A stretch of 64,000 bases of DNA from a virus, in the IMG/VR virus record IMGVR_UViG_3300023184_008416, positions 1 to 64,000 of that record. One strand, written 5' to 3'. Shown here piece after piece: positions 34,712-42,612 of the stretch (position 1 is the first letter of the stretch; every line of letters starts with the position of its first letter). The position numbers and the translations under genes are program-made. A model generated the notes under the pieces. The model saw nothing but the letters and a program-made list of their open reading frames with translations, searched no databases and had not been told where the DNA came from.

Positions 34712-35833
34712 GTGATAAATTCTGTAGTAGCACAAGCCGTAAGAATGTTAGAATCAAATGTAATTTTTGAAGGAAAGATATTAAAATTTCCTGCAAATTT
34801 TGCATCTTTAAGATTCAGTGATAAAAATCATTCTTTACACCATCAAATTTTATTAGATGCTTGTCTAAAAGCAGAAAAAATTTTTCCTGGAGGTTCTACA
34901 GAGTTGGTTAGGATTTTAGCCTCCTCCAGAGTTTTTGACACAAAACAAAATCATCTTTTTTACCAGCCGAACAGACAACAATTGTTTGATCATTTGACCT
35001 CTTTAGGTCATGATGATTTTATTTTTAACTTATGTATGACAGCATTAGATTTTGCTGGGTCAAATGGAAAAATAATCATTGAAAAAACTCATTCTAATGA
35101 AACAAGTTTAGAATTACGTACTGGGAGTCAATTTGAAATAAATTCTCCTCTCGGCAATTTTGAAATAAAGGATCCCAGAATTGTTATTTTTGATGGATTT
35201 GTAGAATCAGTTTCAGAAATTCACCATTTGTTGACCCAGGTTTCTGACACTGGAGATGATGTAATTTTAATTGCAAGAGGTTATCATGATGATGTTTTGT
35301 TAACTCTTTCTTTAAATCTTAAACGTGGACTTGTAAAAGTTAGACCAATCACAGTCAAGTTTGATGAAACTGGAATTAATACGTTGAAAGATATGTGTGT
35401 TGTTACCGGTTCAAGTATGATCACAAGTGATATGGGATTATTACTTACAGGAATAAAAATATCAGAATTTCCAAGAATAAAATCTTGTCAAGTAAATGAT
35501 AAAAAGATTTATTTGGAAAATCCATCCCAAAATTACAACATCCAGTTACACTTTCAAGATTTATTGAATCGTATTAAAGATTCTGATACCGAGATGCATT
35601 GTGAACTCTTAAAACTAAGAGCCCAAAGTCTTTCAACCAGACAAGTAACAATTAGATTACCTAATAAGATTTCCGTGGCAGTAATTAGACAGTCTTTAGA
35701 TTCTTGTTTTAGACAAATTTCTCACATTACAAAAAATGGAATGTGTGTTGATAAACAAACATTTATTCAATCTGCACTAAATAATCTGATAGATCAAGTT
35801 AAAATTTCTCTTGATTCATTAATAATTGAATAA
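34712..35833 (+). CDS. Divergent GroEL-like protein lacking most of the ATPase (equatorial) domain
   Basis: 373 residues from a GTG at 34712 (ATG at 34745 possible). Residues about 110-325 align by eye with the GroEL intermediate and apical domains: ALDFAGSNGKIIIEKTHSNE against AMDKVGKEGVITVEDG; DDVILIARGYHDDVLLTLSL against the KPLLIIAEDVEGEALATL strand; then KRGLVKVRPI and TLKDMCVVTGSSMITSDMGL against RRKAMLQDIATLTGGTVIS. Upstream, residues 43-70 follow GroEL spacing, but the ATP-site DGTTT is replaced by GGSTE. The C-terminal equatorial half stops about 45 residues after the second hinge (GroEL has about 140). Hence it probably cannot bind or hydrolyse ATP as GroEL does. It may bind substrates or modify the host chaperonin. 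The family call rests on ordered motif matches, not a search. Confidence 0.75.
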   Translation: MINSVVAQAVRMLESNVIFEGKILKFPANFASLRFSDKNHSLHHQILLDACLKAEKIFPGGSTELVRILASSRVFDTKQNHLFYQPNRQQLFDHLTSLGHDDFIFNLCMTALDFAGSNGKIIIEKTHSNETSLELRTGSQFEINSPLGNFEIKDPRIVIFDGFVESVSEIHHLLTQVSDTGDDVILIARGYHDDVLLTLSLNLKRGLVKVRPITVKFDETGINTLKDMCVVTGSSMITSDMGLLLTGIKISEFPRIKSCQVNDKKIYLENPSQNYNIQLHFQDLLNRIKDSDTEMHCELLKLRAQSLSTRQVTIRLPNKISVAVIRQSLDSCFRQISHITKNGMCVDKQTFIQSALNNLIDQVKISLDSLIIE

Positions 35834-35875
35834 AACCATTTTATTAAATCTTAAAATTTAAGATAATATTTGACT

Positions 35876-36118
35876 ATGACAAATGATAAGTTAAAAATCG
35901 TCAAATCTACAAAAAACATTTTTGAAAACGCAAGAGACGTAACCGTTTCAAAATTAGTAGAAATGACCAATCAAGGTGTCATAAAATTAGACAGAGATCA
36001 ATTGACAAGAGTTATTCAGGTAGTTCAGACAACCTTAGATAATTCTTATCAAAATAGTATAAAATTTCACGAAAGAGAAATTACAAATGCTTTAGAAGAA
36101 GCATCTAAAAAAAAGTAA
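35876..36118 (+). CDS. Small helical protein of unknown function
   Basis: 80 residues from the ATG at 35876 (a TTG at 35870 adds two). It is Lys/Asn/Thr-rich and helical with no cysteine, membrane segment or known motif; the C-terminus is a run of lysines. The upstream 40 bp contain TTATTA and TAATAT 17 bp apart and a near-palindrome (TCTTAAAATTTAAGA), a possible promoter. It lies between the GroEL-like and zinc-site genes on the same strand. Confidence 0.6.
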   Translation: MTNDKLKIVKSTKNIFENARDVTVSKLVEMTNQGVIKLDRDQLTRVIQVVQTTLDNSYQNSIKFHEREITNALEEASKKK

Positions 36119-36140
36119 ATTTACTCTGGAATAAATTTGT

Positions 36141-36602
36141 ATGTATGGTCAAAAACATTTGGTAAAATGTAGGTGTATCTTACCTCAATTTAAGAATAAA
36201 GTAGATCCTCCTACCCATCAATTTATAGTTTTTTCAACCTTAGATGATGAGGGAAATCCAATTATTAAATTTTCTCAATGTAATAATTGTGGAATAATTC
36301 ATAAAATTACTGATATCTGTACCTCAGATATCATCGGTGGAAAAGAACAATTAAATTCAATTGTCACAATTGATGACATCAGACCAACTCTAAACATTAA
36401 TCTTGTGGGAATATTAGAAAAAAACATGGCTGATCTTCCCACTTGGGAAAATGCAAAATTTATTATTGAAAACAAGATGTGGGGCCAAAGAATAACTCTT
36501 TCCCCTGAATCACAAGACGGCTTACGTATGGGAAAGGTTTTGACCATAATGGGAGATTCACAGTTTAAAGTTGATTCCTTTGCAAAGGAAGAAACAATAT
36601 GA
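36141..36602 (+). CDS. Putative zinc-site protein of unknown function
   Basis: 153 residues with an ATG at 36141. The N-terminus has KCRCILPQF (Cys-x-Cys) and residues about 47-50 give CNNCGIIHKITDIC, so four to five cysteines could form one zinc knuckle. The rest is mixed alpha/beta with Trp-rich segment LPTWENAKFIIENKMWG. There is no known enzyme motif. The start of the next gene overlaps its stop by 4 bp (ATGA), so the two are coupled. Function not known. Confidence 0.68.
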   Translation: MYGQKHLVKCRCILPQFKNKVDPPTHQFIVFSTLDDEGNPIIKFSQCNNCGIIHKITDICTSDIIGGKEQLNSIVTIDDIRPTLNINLVGILEKNMADLPTWENAKFIIENKMWGQRITLSPESQDGLRMGKVLTIMGDSQFKVDSFAKEETI

Positions 36603-36868
36603 ACCAAGAAATATACGGTCAGTTAAATTCAGAAAAATTAGCACTTGAGAATCAAAAATGTCGACAAATTGTCAATGAAATACTAGATTTTGGTGTTAAT
36701 CAACGTCAACTAATGATGATTATTTACTTGTTATCTCTTAACGTTGAAAACATAGAAACAGCACAAGAATTATCCACCGTAATCAAGGAATTATCACCTG
36801 AAATTTTTGTCGGTCGTAATGAAGACAATAACACCTTAGAAAGGATCGAATTGTATGGGAAGACCTAG
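36599..36868 (+). CDS. Small helical protein of unknown function
   Basis: 89 residues, ATG at 36599 overlapping the upstream stop. It is helical (NQRQLMMIIYLLSLNVENIE in the middle, not long enough to be a clear membrane span) and ends 14 bp inside the clpP gene. No family is recognised. Its double overlap puts it in one translational unit with the zinc-site protein and ClpP, so it could be an adaptor or regulator, but nothing in the sequence proves that. Confidence 0.65.
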   Translation: MNQEIYGQLNSEKLALENQKCRQIVNEILDFGVNQRQLMMIIYLLSLNVENIETAQELSTVIKELSPEIFVGRNEDNNTLERIELYGKT

Positions 36869-37460
36869 ATCAGATTCATCTATTGAATCTAAAACAAGAG
36901 TTTCAGACGGGGGAGATAGTCACAATCCTCTCAATTATGGTCACAGTGAAGACGCTAGGATAGTTTATCTAGCTGGAGAGGTTAGTGAAGCATCAATCAC
37001 TAACGTTATTGCACAATTGTTAGGTCTTGCAAGCATTAGCAACAAACCAATACAGCTTGTCGTTTCAACTTATGGTGGTTCTGTAGATGAAATGTTTAGT
37101 CTTTATGACGTGATGAAATTTCTATCTTGTCCAGTTCACACTGTTGGCCTCGGCAAGATCATGTCGGCAGGTATTCTTCTTTTATCTTCAGGCAAAAAAG
37201 GTGCCAGATTACTTGGCAACAACGCTCGTCTAATGATTCATCCCATTGCTGGTCATGCTTTTGGGAAAATGTTTGATTTAGAAAATGAAGTTGCAGAGTG
37301 CAGAAGAATGCAAAATTTAATGATTGAACTCTTGAAAAAAGAGACCAAAATGACAAAAGCCGACATTGACAAGATCATGAATTTAAGCCATGATTTTTAT
37401 TTGACACCTCAACAGGCACTGAAATACGGAATTGTTGATAAAATCATTGGTGCAACTTGA
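36855..37460 (+). CDS. clpP: ClpP-like serine protease (S14 family)
   Basis: 201 residues, as usual for ClpP. It has the ClpP/crotonase fold marks: IVYLAGEVSEASITNVIAQL, then STYGGSVDEMFSLYDVM (oxyanion loop GGSV), the nucleophile Ser104 in GKIMSAGILLLSSG, His129 in ARLMIHPIAG, and an acidic candidate at Asp180 (SHDFYLTPQQALKYGIVDKI). The first 30 residues are polar and probably disordered or propeptide. ClpP forms a barrel that needs a Clp ATPase; no such ATPase is in the window, so it may join a host ClpX/A, or act in head maturation. ATG overlaps the upstream gene by 14 bp. Confidence 0.9.
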   Translation: MGRPRSDSSIESKTRVSDGGDSHNPLNYGHSEDARIVYLAGEVSEASITNVIAQLLGLASISNKPIQLVVSTYGGSVDEMFSLYDVMKFLSCPVHTVGLGKIMSAGILLLSSGKKGARLLGNNARLMIHPIAGHAFGKMFDLENEVAECRRMQNLMIELLKKETKMTKADIDKIMNLSHDFYLTPQQALKYGIVDKIIGAT

Positions 37461-37461
37461 A

Positions 37462-37490
37462 TTGAAATACCTGTCAAACTATGTTATAAA
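37462..37490 (+). promoter_or_regulatory. Putative sigma70-type promoter before the helicase gene
   Basis: TTGAAA (37462-37467) and TATAAA (37485-37490) are separated by exactly 17 bp, close to the host vegetative consensus. Transcription would begin at about 37497, only a few bases before the ATG at 37502, so the message would be nearly leaderless, or the site serves a downstream message. It is the only good -35/-10 pair seen in this stretch and would allow early expression of the helicase and small genes downstream. Confidence 0.45.
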
Positions 37491-37501
37491 ATTACAATAC
37501 G

Positions 37502-39127
37502 ATGGGACAGGTAGACTACGATCAATTTTTTCCATTTGAAAAAATTAGATCTGAACAAAGAAAAGCTATTGAATTTGCCCTTGACTCAATTGAAGTTGAG
37601 GGCAAAAAGTTTGTGCTACTCGAAATGGGTGTAGGTTCTGGTAAATCAGCAACCGGTGTAACGATTGCCAGATATCTTCTTTCAAAATTAGAAGGTAAAG
37701 AATCAGGTTCTTATTTCCTGACAACACAAAAAGTTTTGCAAGATCAATACATGAAAGACTTTGGCCCAAATTCCTTGGGTCTCATGAGAACAATAAAGTC
37801 TAGTTCAAATTATAGATGTGCATATCATCCTGCACAATCTTGTGCTGAGTCTAGAAGAGTCCTACCACACCTACGTCAAGTTGAAGAAGCAAAAGATTTT
37901 GTTAAAACATGCAATGAACTGTGTCCTTATTCAAAGGAAAAATCATTTTTTATTCAATCGCAATTAGGAGTAACTAATTTTTCTTATTTCTTAGCAGAAA
38001 CAATGTATGCTGGGAAATTGGAGCCTCGTCGACTCTTAGTCATTGATGAAGCTCACAATATCGAAGCCGAATTATCAAAATTTATTGAGGTCACATTTTC
38101 TGAAAAATTTGCAAAAGATGTATTGAAGTGTAAGTTTACAAACGATACGTCTCAAATTGGTGTTTTTAGTTGGATTAAAAAAGTTTATTTGCCAGCTCTA
38201 AATAAGCACATAAAAAAAACAGAATCATTGGTAAAAAAAGAAATGAATGCTGGTGATTCTATTGATGAATCAAGCAAACGTTATGAAATGCTTGACAAAC
38301 ACGTTTGCAAGGTCAATAGATTCACTGGTATGTATCAACCAGATAAATGGATCATGAATTGTGTTGAAGTAAATAACAAAGGCAATATCCTTAGAAAATT
38401 TGAATTTAAACCAATATCGGTGGCCGAATATTCTCATGAACAACTTTTTAAATTTGGAGAAAAAGTTATCATGTTGTCCGCTACAATATTAAATAAGTCA
38501 GCTTTTTGTCGGTCAATTGGATTAAAAGAATCAGACGTTGCTTTTATAAGCATCCCGTCACCATTCTTGGCACAGAATAAACCAGTTCATATTTTACCCG
38601 TAGGTTCAATGTCTGTTAACAACATTAATGACACTCTTCCTAAAATGGTACATGTTGTTCGTGAAATTATGAACCAACATTCTAATGAAAAAGGAATAAT
38701 TCATGCTGTGAATTACAAGGTTGCAAATTACTTAAAAGAAAATTTGAACGATTCAAGAATATTGACTCACGATTCATCGAATCGTGATTTAGTTTTACAA
38801 CAACACGTGAATAGTAAAGAACCGACTGTATTGTTGTCACCTTCTATGATGGAAGGCGTAGATCTTGCTGATGATGCTAGCAGATTTCAAATCTTGTGTA
38901 AGGTTCCATTCCCATATCTTGGTGATCTTGTTGTCCAAAAAAGGATGAAAAATGATGATCTCTGGTACCCTTATCAGACAGCTAAATCCATTATCCAATC
39001 ACTTGGAAGATCGATTAGAAATGAAGATGATTATGCAATATCCTATTTATTAGATTCTGATTGGCAAAATTTTTATAGAAAACACTCTAACATGTTTTCT
39101 GAAGATTTTTGTAAAGTATTAAAGTAG
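37502..39127 (+). CDS. DinG/XPD-like Fe-S superfamily 2 DNA helicase
   Basis: 541 residues. Walker A is MGVGSGKSA (42-50), Walker B/DEAH is VIDEAHN (180-186). Between them are four cysteines (Cys106, Cys114, Cys137, Cys141; CAYHPAQSC and CNELC), the iron-sulphur cluster of the XPD/DinG group. The second RecA domain shows VIMLSATILN, EKGIIHAVNYKVANYL, MMEGVDLADD and the final motif QSLGRSIRNEDDYA. These helicases unwind DNA 5' to 3' and act in repair or on R-loops. The start ATG is near a predicted promoter; there is no Shine-Dalgarno. Helicase assignment is strong; the exact phage role is unknown. Confidence 0.92.
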   Translation: MGQVDYDQFFPFEKIRSEQRKAIEFALDSIEVEGKKFVLLEMGVGSGKSATGVTIARYLLSKLEGKESGSYFLTTQKVLQDQYMKDFGPNSLGLMRTIKSSSNYRCAYHPAQSCAESRRVLPHLRQVEEAKDFVKTCNELCPYSKEKSFFIQSQLGVTNFSYFLAETMYAGKLEPRRLLVIDEAHNIEAELSKFIEVTFSEKFAKDVLKCKFTNDTSQIGVFSWIKKVYLPALNKHIKKTESLVKKEMNAGDSIDESSKRYEMLDKHVCKVNRFTGMYQPDKWIMNCVEVNNKGNILRKFEFKPISVAEYSHEQLFKFGEKVIMLSATILNKSAFCRSIGLKESDVAFISIPSPFLAQNKPVHILPVGSMSVNNINDTLPKMVHVVREIMNQHSNEKGIIHAVNYKVANYLKENLNDSRILTHDSSNRDLVLQQHVNSKEPTVLLSPSMMEGVDLADDASRFQILCKVPFPYLGDLVVQKRMKNDDLWYPYQTAKSIIQSLGRSIRNEDDYAISYLLDSDWQNFYRKHSNMFSEDFCKVLK

Positions 39128-39178
39128 TTTTTACTCTTTATGAACTAGATATATTGTATTCATATCGGAGGATTTCTC

Positions 39179-39391
39179 ATGAAGGATGTCGTAAACCAAC
39201 AACTACTTGATCACTGGCACGAGCTTCGCACTATGGTTGACGCTCTTGAACAAGATGTCAATAAAAATGCTCGTGGTGTTTCAGCTGCTGGTGTTAGAAC
39301 ACGCAAAGGTGCAAGAACCTTAAAGAAGAAATTAGCAGAACTTGCAAAAGAAAGCCTGTTGATGGAACACTCAAAGAAAAGCGAAGGGTGA
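39179..39391 (+). CDS. Histone H1-like (Hc1-type) small DNA-binding protein
   Basis: 70 residues with a strong GGAGG 9 bp before the ATG. The pattern LRTMVDALEQDVNKNARG, then SAAGVRTRKGARTLKKKL matches the Hc1/histone H1-like family (L-x(7)-LE-x-D-x-x-K-x(2)-x-G-x(2)-A-G-x-R-x-R-K-x(3)-L-K-K). In chlamydiae and some other bacteria these small basic proteins bind and compact DNA. The chlamydial Lys/Ala-rich tail is absent. In the phage it might condense DNA or modify host nucleoid structure. The match is by eye over a short protein. Confidence 0.75.
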   Translation: MKDVVNQQLLDHWHELRTMVDALEQDVNKNARGVSAAGVRTRKGARTLKKKLAELAKESLLMEHSKKSEG

Positions 39392-39400
39392 GGTTTACAT

Positions 39401-39709
39401 ATGCCTTCACGTCGACCGATTCTAATGGAAATTGAGAAATTAGGTCTTTCTCATCACGAATCTCACACAGCCTCTAGTCTGTCTTCTTTCAAGGGAAAAC
39501 AAGTCAAAGAAAAAAATGTTGAAATTCAACCCCAGGTAGAATTAACTTTACTTAAAGTTGAAGAGCTACCTAAAACCGAAGAAGTTAAAACTGAAATTAA
39601 GGTTGAAGAATCTTTACCTCAAGTTTTTGAGGAAGTTGAAGTTCAAAATTCCGTGGTGGAAGAATCAACAAAAAAGGAAAAAGGATTTCGCAAGAAAAAG
39701 AAGGATTAA
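39401..39709 (+). CDS. Low-complexity acidic/basic protein of unknown function
   Basis: 102 residues, ATG at 39401 following GTGAGG. The N-terminal 30 residues look ordered (LMEIEKLGLSHHESHTASSL), then a Glu/Val/Lys-rich disordered stretch (VEELPKTEEVKTEIKVEE) and a basic tail FRKKKKD. The stop overlaps that of the convergent minus-strand gene by 4 bp. No family. It may be a short-lived regulator or a virion-linked disordered protein; both are guesses. Confidence 0.6.
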   Translation: MPSRRPILMEIEKLGLSHHESHTASSLSSFKGKQVKEKNVEIQPQVELTLLKVEELPKTEEVKTEIKVEESLPQVFEEVEVQNSVVEESTKKEKGFRKKKKD

Positions 39710-39960
39710 CACAATTCTTTTATTTTATTAAGTATCTTTTTTTCAATTTGACAAATTCTCATTCTTGTTAAACCATAAACAGCTCCAACGTCCTGTAGGG
39801 TCCAGGGGCTGTTTTGTGCTCCTACTATTGAACAATTTTGATGTGATGCATCAGGAAACCAATTATCACAGTTTTTTCTTTGGCAAGGAGTCTTGTGCTG
39901 TTGGTGAACTGAAAAGCAGGTTTTACCTTGTAAGACTGTGAGTTTTTTATTGTTTTCCAT
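39706..39960 (-). CDS. Small sigma-region-4-like DNA-binding protein with a Cys cluster
   Basis: 84 residues, the only clear minus-strand gene on the right half. Cys15, Cys26, Cys31 and Cys43 form a possible zinc site (CFSVHQQHKTPCQRKNC then a later Cys). The C-terminus TLQDVGAVYGLTRMRICQIE is very close to the region 4 helix-turn-helix of sigma70 factors (T-x-Q-E-V-G-x-x-x-G-V-T-R-E-R-I-R-Q-I-E). There is no region 2, so it is not a complete sigma. It may bind -35-like DNA as a regulator. ATG at 39960, facing away from phoH with a 54-bp gap to the phoH ATG. Confidence 0.78.
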   Translation of the reverse strand: MENNKKLTVLQGKTCFSVHQQHKTPCQRKNCDNWFPDASHQNCSIVGAQNSPWTLQDVGAVYGLTRMRICQIEKKILNKIKELC

Positions 39961-40014
39961 TGATTATATATTACAGTTGATTAATTGTGGTGTATTACAT
40001 TACCTACTATTCTA

Positions 40015-41391
40015 ATGAAAAAAACATATGTTTTAGACACAAATGTGTTATTAAGTGATCCCGATAGCATTCAAAGTTTCGAGGACAATGATTTATTGTT
40101 ACCAATTCTCATTTTAGAAGAACTTGATAAACATAAAACAAGATCTGATGATGTTGGTAGAAATGCTCGTCAGGTTAGCAGAAATCTTGACGCCATGCGA
40201 AATCATGGAAATTTTCATGACGGCGTGATGACCCGAGGCGGAGGGATTTTAAGAATAGTTCCGTCCTCTGGGGATCCTCTTGCATTACTTCCAAAAGAAT
40301 TGCAAAAGGGTTCTTCTTTGGATAACATGATCATTGGTTTCATGTTAGAACATCGTGATCAAGACGTCGTTCTCGTATCAAAGGACATCAACATCAGAGT
40401 TAAGTGTGATTCACTCGGATTGAAATGCCAAGATTATCTTAACATGAGAGTATCCTCAGACGTTGAGGATCTGTATCGTGGTGTTAAAGTAATACACGTT
40501 ACCGAGGAAATTGTTGATACTTTTTATAAGGAAGGAAGCTTACCCCTCCAAGGTCTTACACAAGAAAACATATTCCCAAATCAAGTCGTTATCCTTAAGA
40601 CAATTGATGCTGAAGGAAACACTGTTAAATCTGCAATGAGTCGTTGTCACACAGGTGGCGTGTTAAAATCACTTCCCAAATTGGAGAGCGTATTTGGACT
40701 GCGACCAAGAAACAAGGAACAGACATTTTCACTCGATTTATTGTTAGATGAAAATGTCAAATTGCTTTCTCTGACCGGCAAGGCAGGTTGTGGCAAAACA
40801 TTACTTGCCATCGCTGCGGGATTAGAACAGTTAAATTCAATGGGATCTTTACCCAGATACCAAAAGTTAATTGTATCCAGACCAGTGCAACCTGTGGGCA
40901 AAGATATTGGTTATCTTCCGGGAACGTTGGAGGAGAAAATGGAGCCGTGGATCGCGCCCATCCGTGACAATCTAGATTTTTTGTTGGGCGCTAATGAAAA
41001 GAAACCCCAGGGCAATAGAAAGAAAAAATCTGATGAATTCTCGGTATCTTCCAATCCATATCTTGAATTGATGCAGCAGAAAGGTCTCATAGAAATAGAA
41101 GCTATCTCTTTCATCAGGGGTAGGTCTATTCCAAACGCTTTCATAATCATTGATGAAGCTCAAAATTTGACAATACACGAACTCAAGACAATTGTCACTC
41201 GGGTAGGTGAAGGAACGAAGATAGTCCTTACAGGTGACATAGAACAGATAGATAACGTGGACGTTGACATCTATACCAATGGTCTAACATATGCTATCGA
41301 GAAATTTAAAGAATATGACATATCAGGTCACGTGACCCTCTTGAAGGGTGAACGAAGTATTTTGGCTACTTTGGCTTCAAAGATATTGTAA
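40015..41391 (+). CDS. phoH: PIN-PhoH fusion (PhoH2/YlaK type) ATPase-nuclease
   Basis: 458 residues from the ATG at 40015; a longer frame to 39985 gives ten unlike residues before it. PIN domain: TYVLDTNVLLSDPDSIQSFE (Asp6), LILEELDKHK, then DNMIIGFM and VLVSKDINIRVKC. PhoH ATPase: LTGKAGCGKTLLAIAAGLEQ (Walker A, about 253-272), GYLPGTLEEKMEPWI and NAFIIIDEAQNLTIHELK (Walker B, about 377), TGDIEQIDN. The PIN domain is an RNase fold and PhoH2 proteins unwind and cut RNA. PhoH genes are common in marine phages. Likely role in RNA processing during infection; unproven. Confidence 0.92.
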   Translation: MKKTYVLDTNVLLSDPDSIQSFEDNDLLLPILILEELDKHKTRSDDVGRNARQVSRNLDAMRNHGNFHDGVMTRGGGILRIVPSSGDPLALLPKELQKGSSLDNMIIGFMLEHRDQDVVLVSKDINIRVKCDSLGLKCQDYLNMRVSSDVEDLYRGVKVIHVTEEIVDTFYKEGSLPLQGLTQENIFPNQVVILKTIDAEGNTVKSAMSRCHTGGVLKSLPKLESVFGLRPRNKEQTFSLDLLLDENVKLLSLTGKAGCGKTLLAIAAGLEQLNSMGSLPRYQKLIVSRPVQPVGKDIGYLPGTLEEKMEPWIAPIRDNLDFLLGANEKKPQGNRKKKSDEFSVSSNPYLELMQQKGLIEIEAISFIRGRSIPNAFIIIDEAQNLTIHELKTIVTRVGEGTKIVLTGDIEQIDNVDVDIYTNGLTYAIEKFKEYDISGHVTLLKGERSILATLASKIL

Positions 41392-41430
41392 TATTTTTGA
41401 TGTTCTAATATTTGTTATCGTGGTATTTGA

Positions 41431-42612
41431 ATGGGAATTTTAGAAAATAAACACAGAATAATTGATTCTACCATCACTCAAGAAGGCCGTCGTCAACTGG
41501 CTTCTGGAATGATGAAGATAGAATACTATTCATTTACCGACAGAGATGTCTTTTATCAAAGTTCTTCTCTTAAATCTGTTGTGACAAACTTACCGGTCGC
41601 GGACGACGCTGCTTCTCGTTTATATTTTGAATCACCCTATTCTCTTCCTGAAGATCAAATAACTCCAGAAGCAGATGATTCAGGTAGATTAAGAATTTTA
41701 GCCGGTGTGGGACAAAAAATTAAAGTTGTTGGCGGAAAGTTATTAGCTTTTGATGTAGACACTGTCACGCAAACTTCAGGAAGCAATGTTCCGTATCTTT
41801 TAATTTCAGGCAGTGCTTTTGCTTCTCAAATTGAAGGATTATTAACTTCTTCATTTGATAACTTTAAGCAACTTAATTTGATAAAATCTCAAGATAGATT
41901 TTTTGATTTTAATACTTCTGATACTGAGTTTGACTTATCAACAAATACACTAAATTTTAGTTCTTCAATAACAAACCGAGTATTTGGTGGTGGTCCAGAG
42001 TACTTTAATTTAAAAGTTGAAGATTATGCAGATTTTTTATCAGATATTAAATTTTCAAATTCAAAAAATTTTGAATTTTTACCACCCATAAAAAAATTAC
42101 CCGTTGGTACGCAAGTTAGTAATTTTACTGAAACACAACTAAATTCTAGTTATTCTTTAGGACCTTATATTAAGGTTCGGCAAGATTTAGTGCCTCCTCC
42201 GGGTAGTCCTAATCCTTTACCTACAAATACTTTAGATTTTAATACTTTAGATAAAACATTTTTACTTTCAGATCAAACAATTTTTTTATTAGGCAAAATT
42301 TCTCAAATAGTTGATACTGATAAAATAATAACTTGGGGCAATTACAGAGGTTTTAATAATTCAATTAGAAAAGGATTTTTAAAAAACGTTGACTTGTTAA
42401 CGTCTGCAATTTCTACTAAAATAGCTTCTCAAATTTTTGAAGTTGATGTAAAGAATAATACTGTAAAAAAACTGGACATTTTAGACATGGGAACTTTTAA
42501 CACTGGAGATAAAGACAGGTCAACTGCCCAGGTTTTTATGGCTGGTAAAGTTTTTGTTGATTCAAAAGGTAGGGATAAATTTTTTCATATTTTTACTCTG
42601 GTGTTTGACTGA
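41431..42612 (+). CDS. Virion structural protein with conserved N-terminal GR-x-x-LA motif
   Basis: 393 residues, first of seven large structural genes. The N-terminus ILENKHRIIDSTITQEGRRQ followed by LASGMMKIEYYSF shares a pattern with the protein at 49905 (D-x-x-L/I-T-x-x-GR-x-x-LA, then Y-x-F-x-D-x-x-x-x-Y), so the two genes are paralogous at that end. The rest is beta-rich. Similar N-termini are known in tail proteins of T4-like phages. Start ATG at 41431; it is coupled to the next gene by a 1-bp overlap. Tail location is inferred. Confidence 0.78.
   Translation: MGILENKHRIIDSTITQEGRRQLASGMMKIEYYSFTDRDVFYQSSSLKSVVTNLPVADDAASRLYFESPYSLPEDQITPEADDSGRLRILAGVGQKIKVVGGKLLAFDVDTVTQTSGSNVPYLLISGSAFASQIEGLLTSSFDNFKQLNLIKSQDRFFDFNTSDTEFDLSTNTLNFSSSITNRVFGGGPEYFNLKVEDYADFLSDIKFSNSKNFEFLPPIKKLPVGTQVSNFTETQLNSSYSLGPYIKVRQDLVPPPGSPNPLPTNTLDFNTLDKTFLLSDQTIFLLGKISQIVDTDKIITWGNYRGFNNSIRKGFLKNVDLLTSAISTKIASQIFEVDVKNNTVKKLDILDMGTFNTGDKDRSTAQVFMAGKVFVDSKGRDKFFHIFTLVFD

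Noticed and set aside
39985-40014. Extended N-terminus of the PIN-PhoH protein
   Set aside because: The ten extra residues are unlike the family; the PIN domain begins directly after the ATG at 40015.
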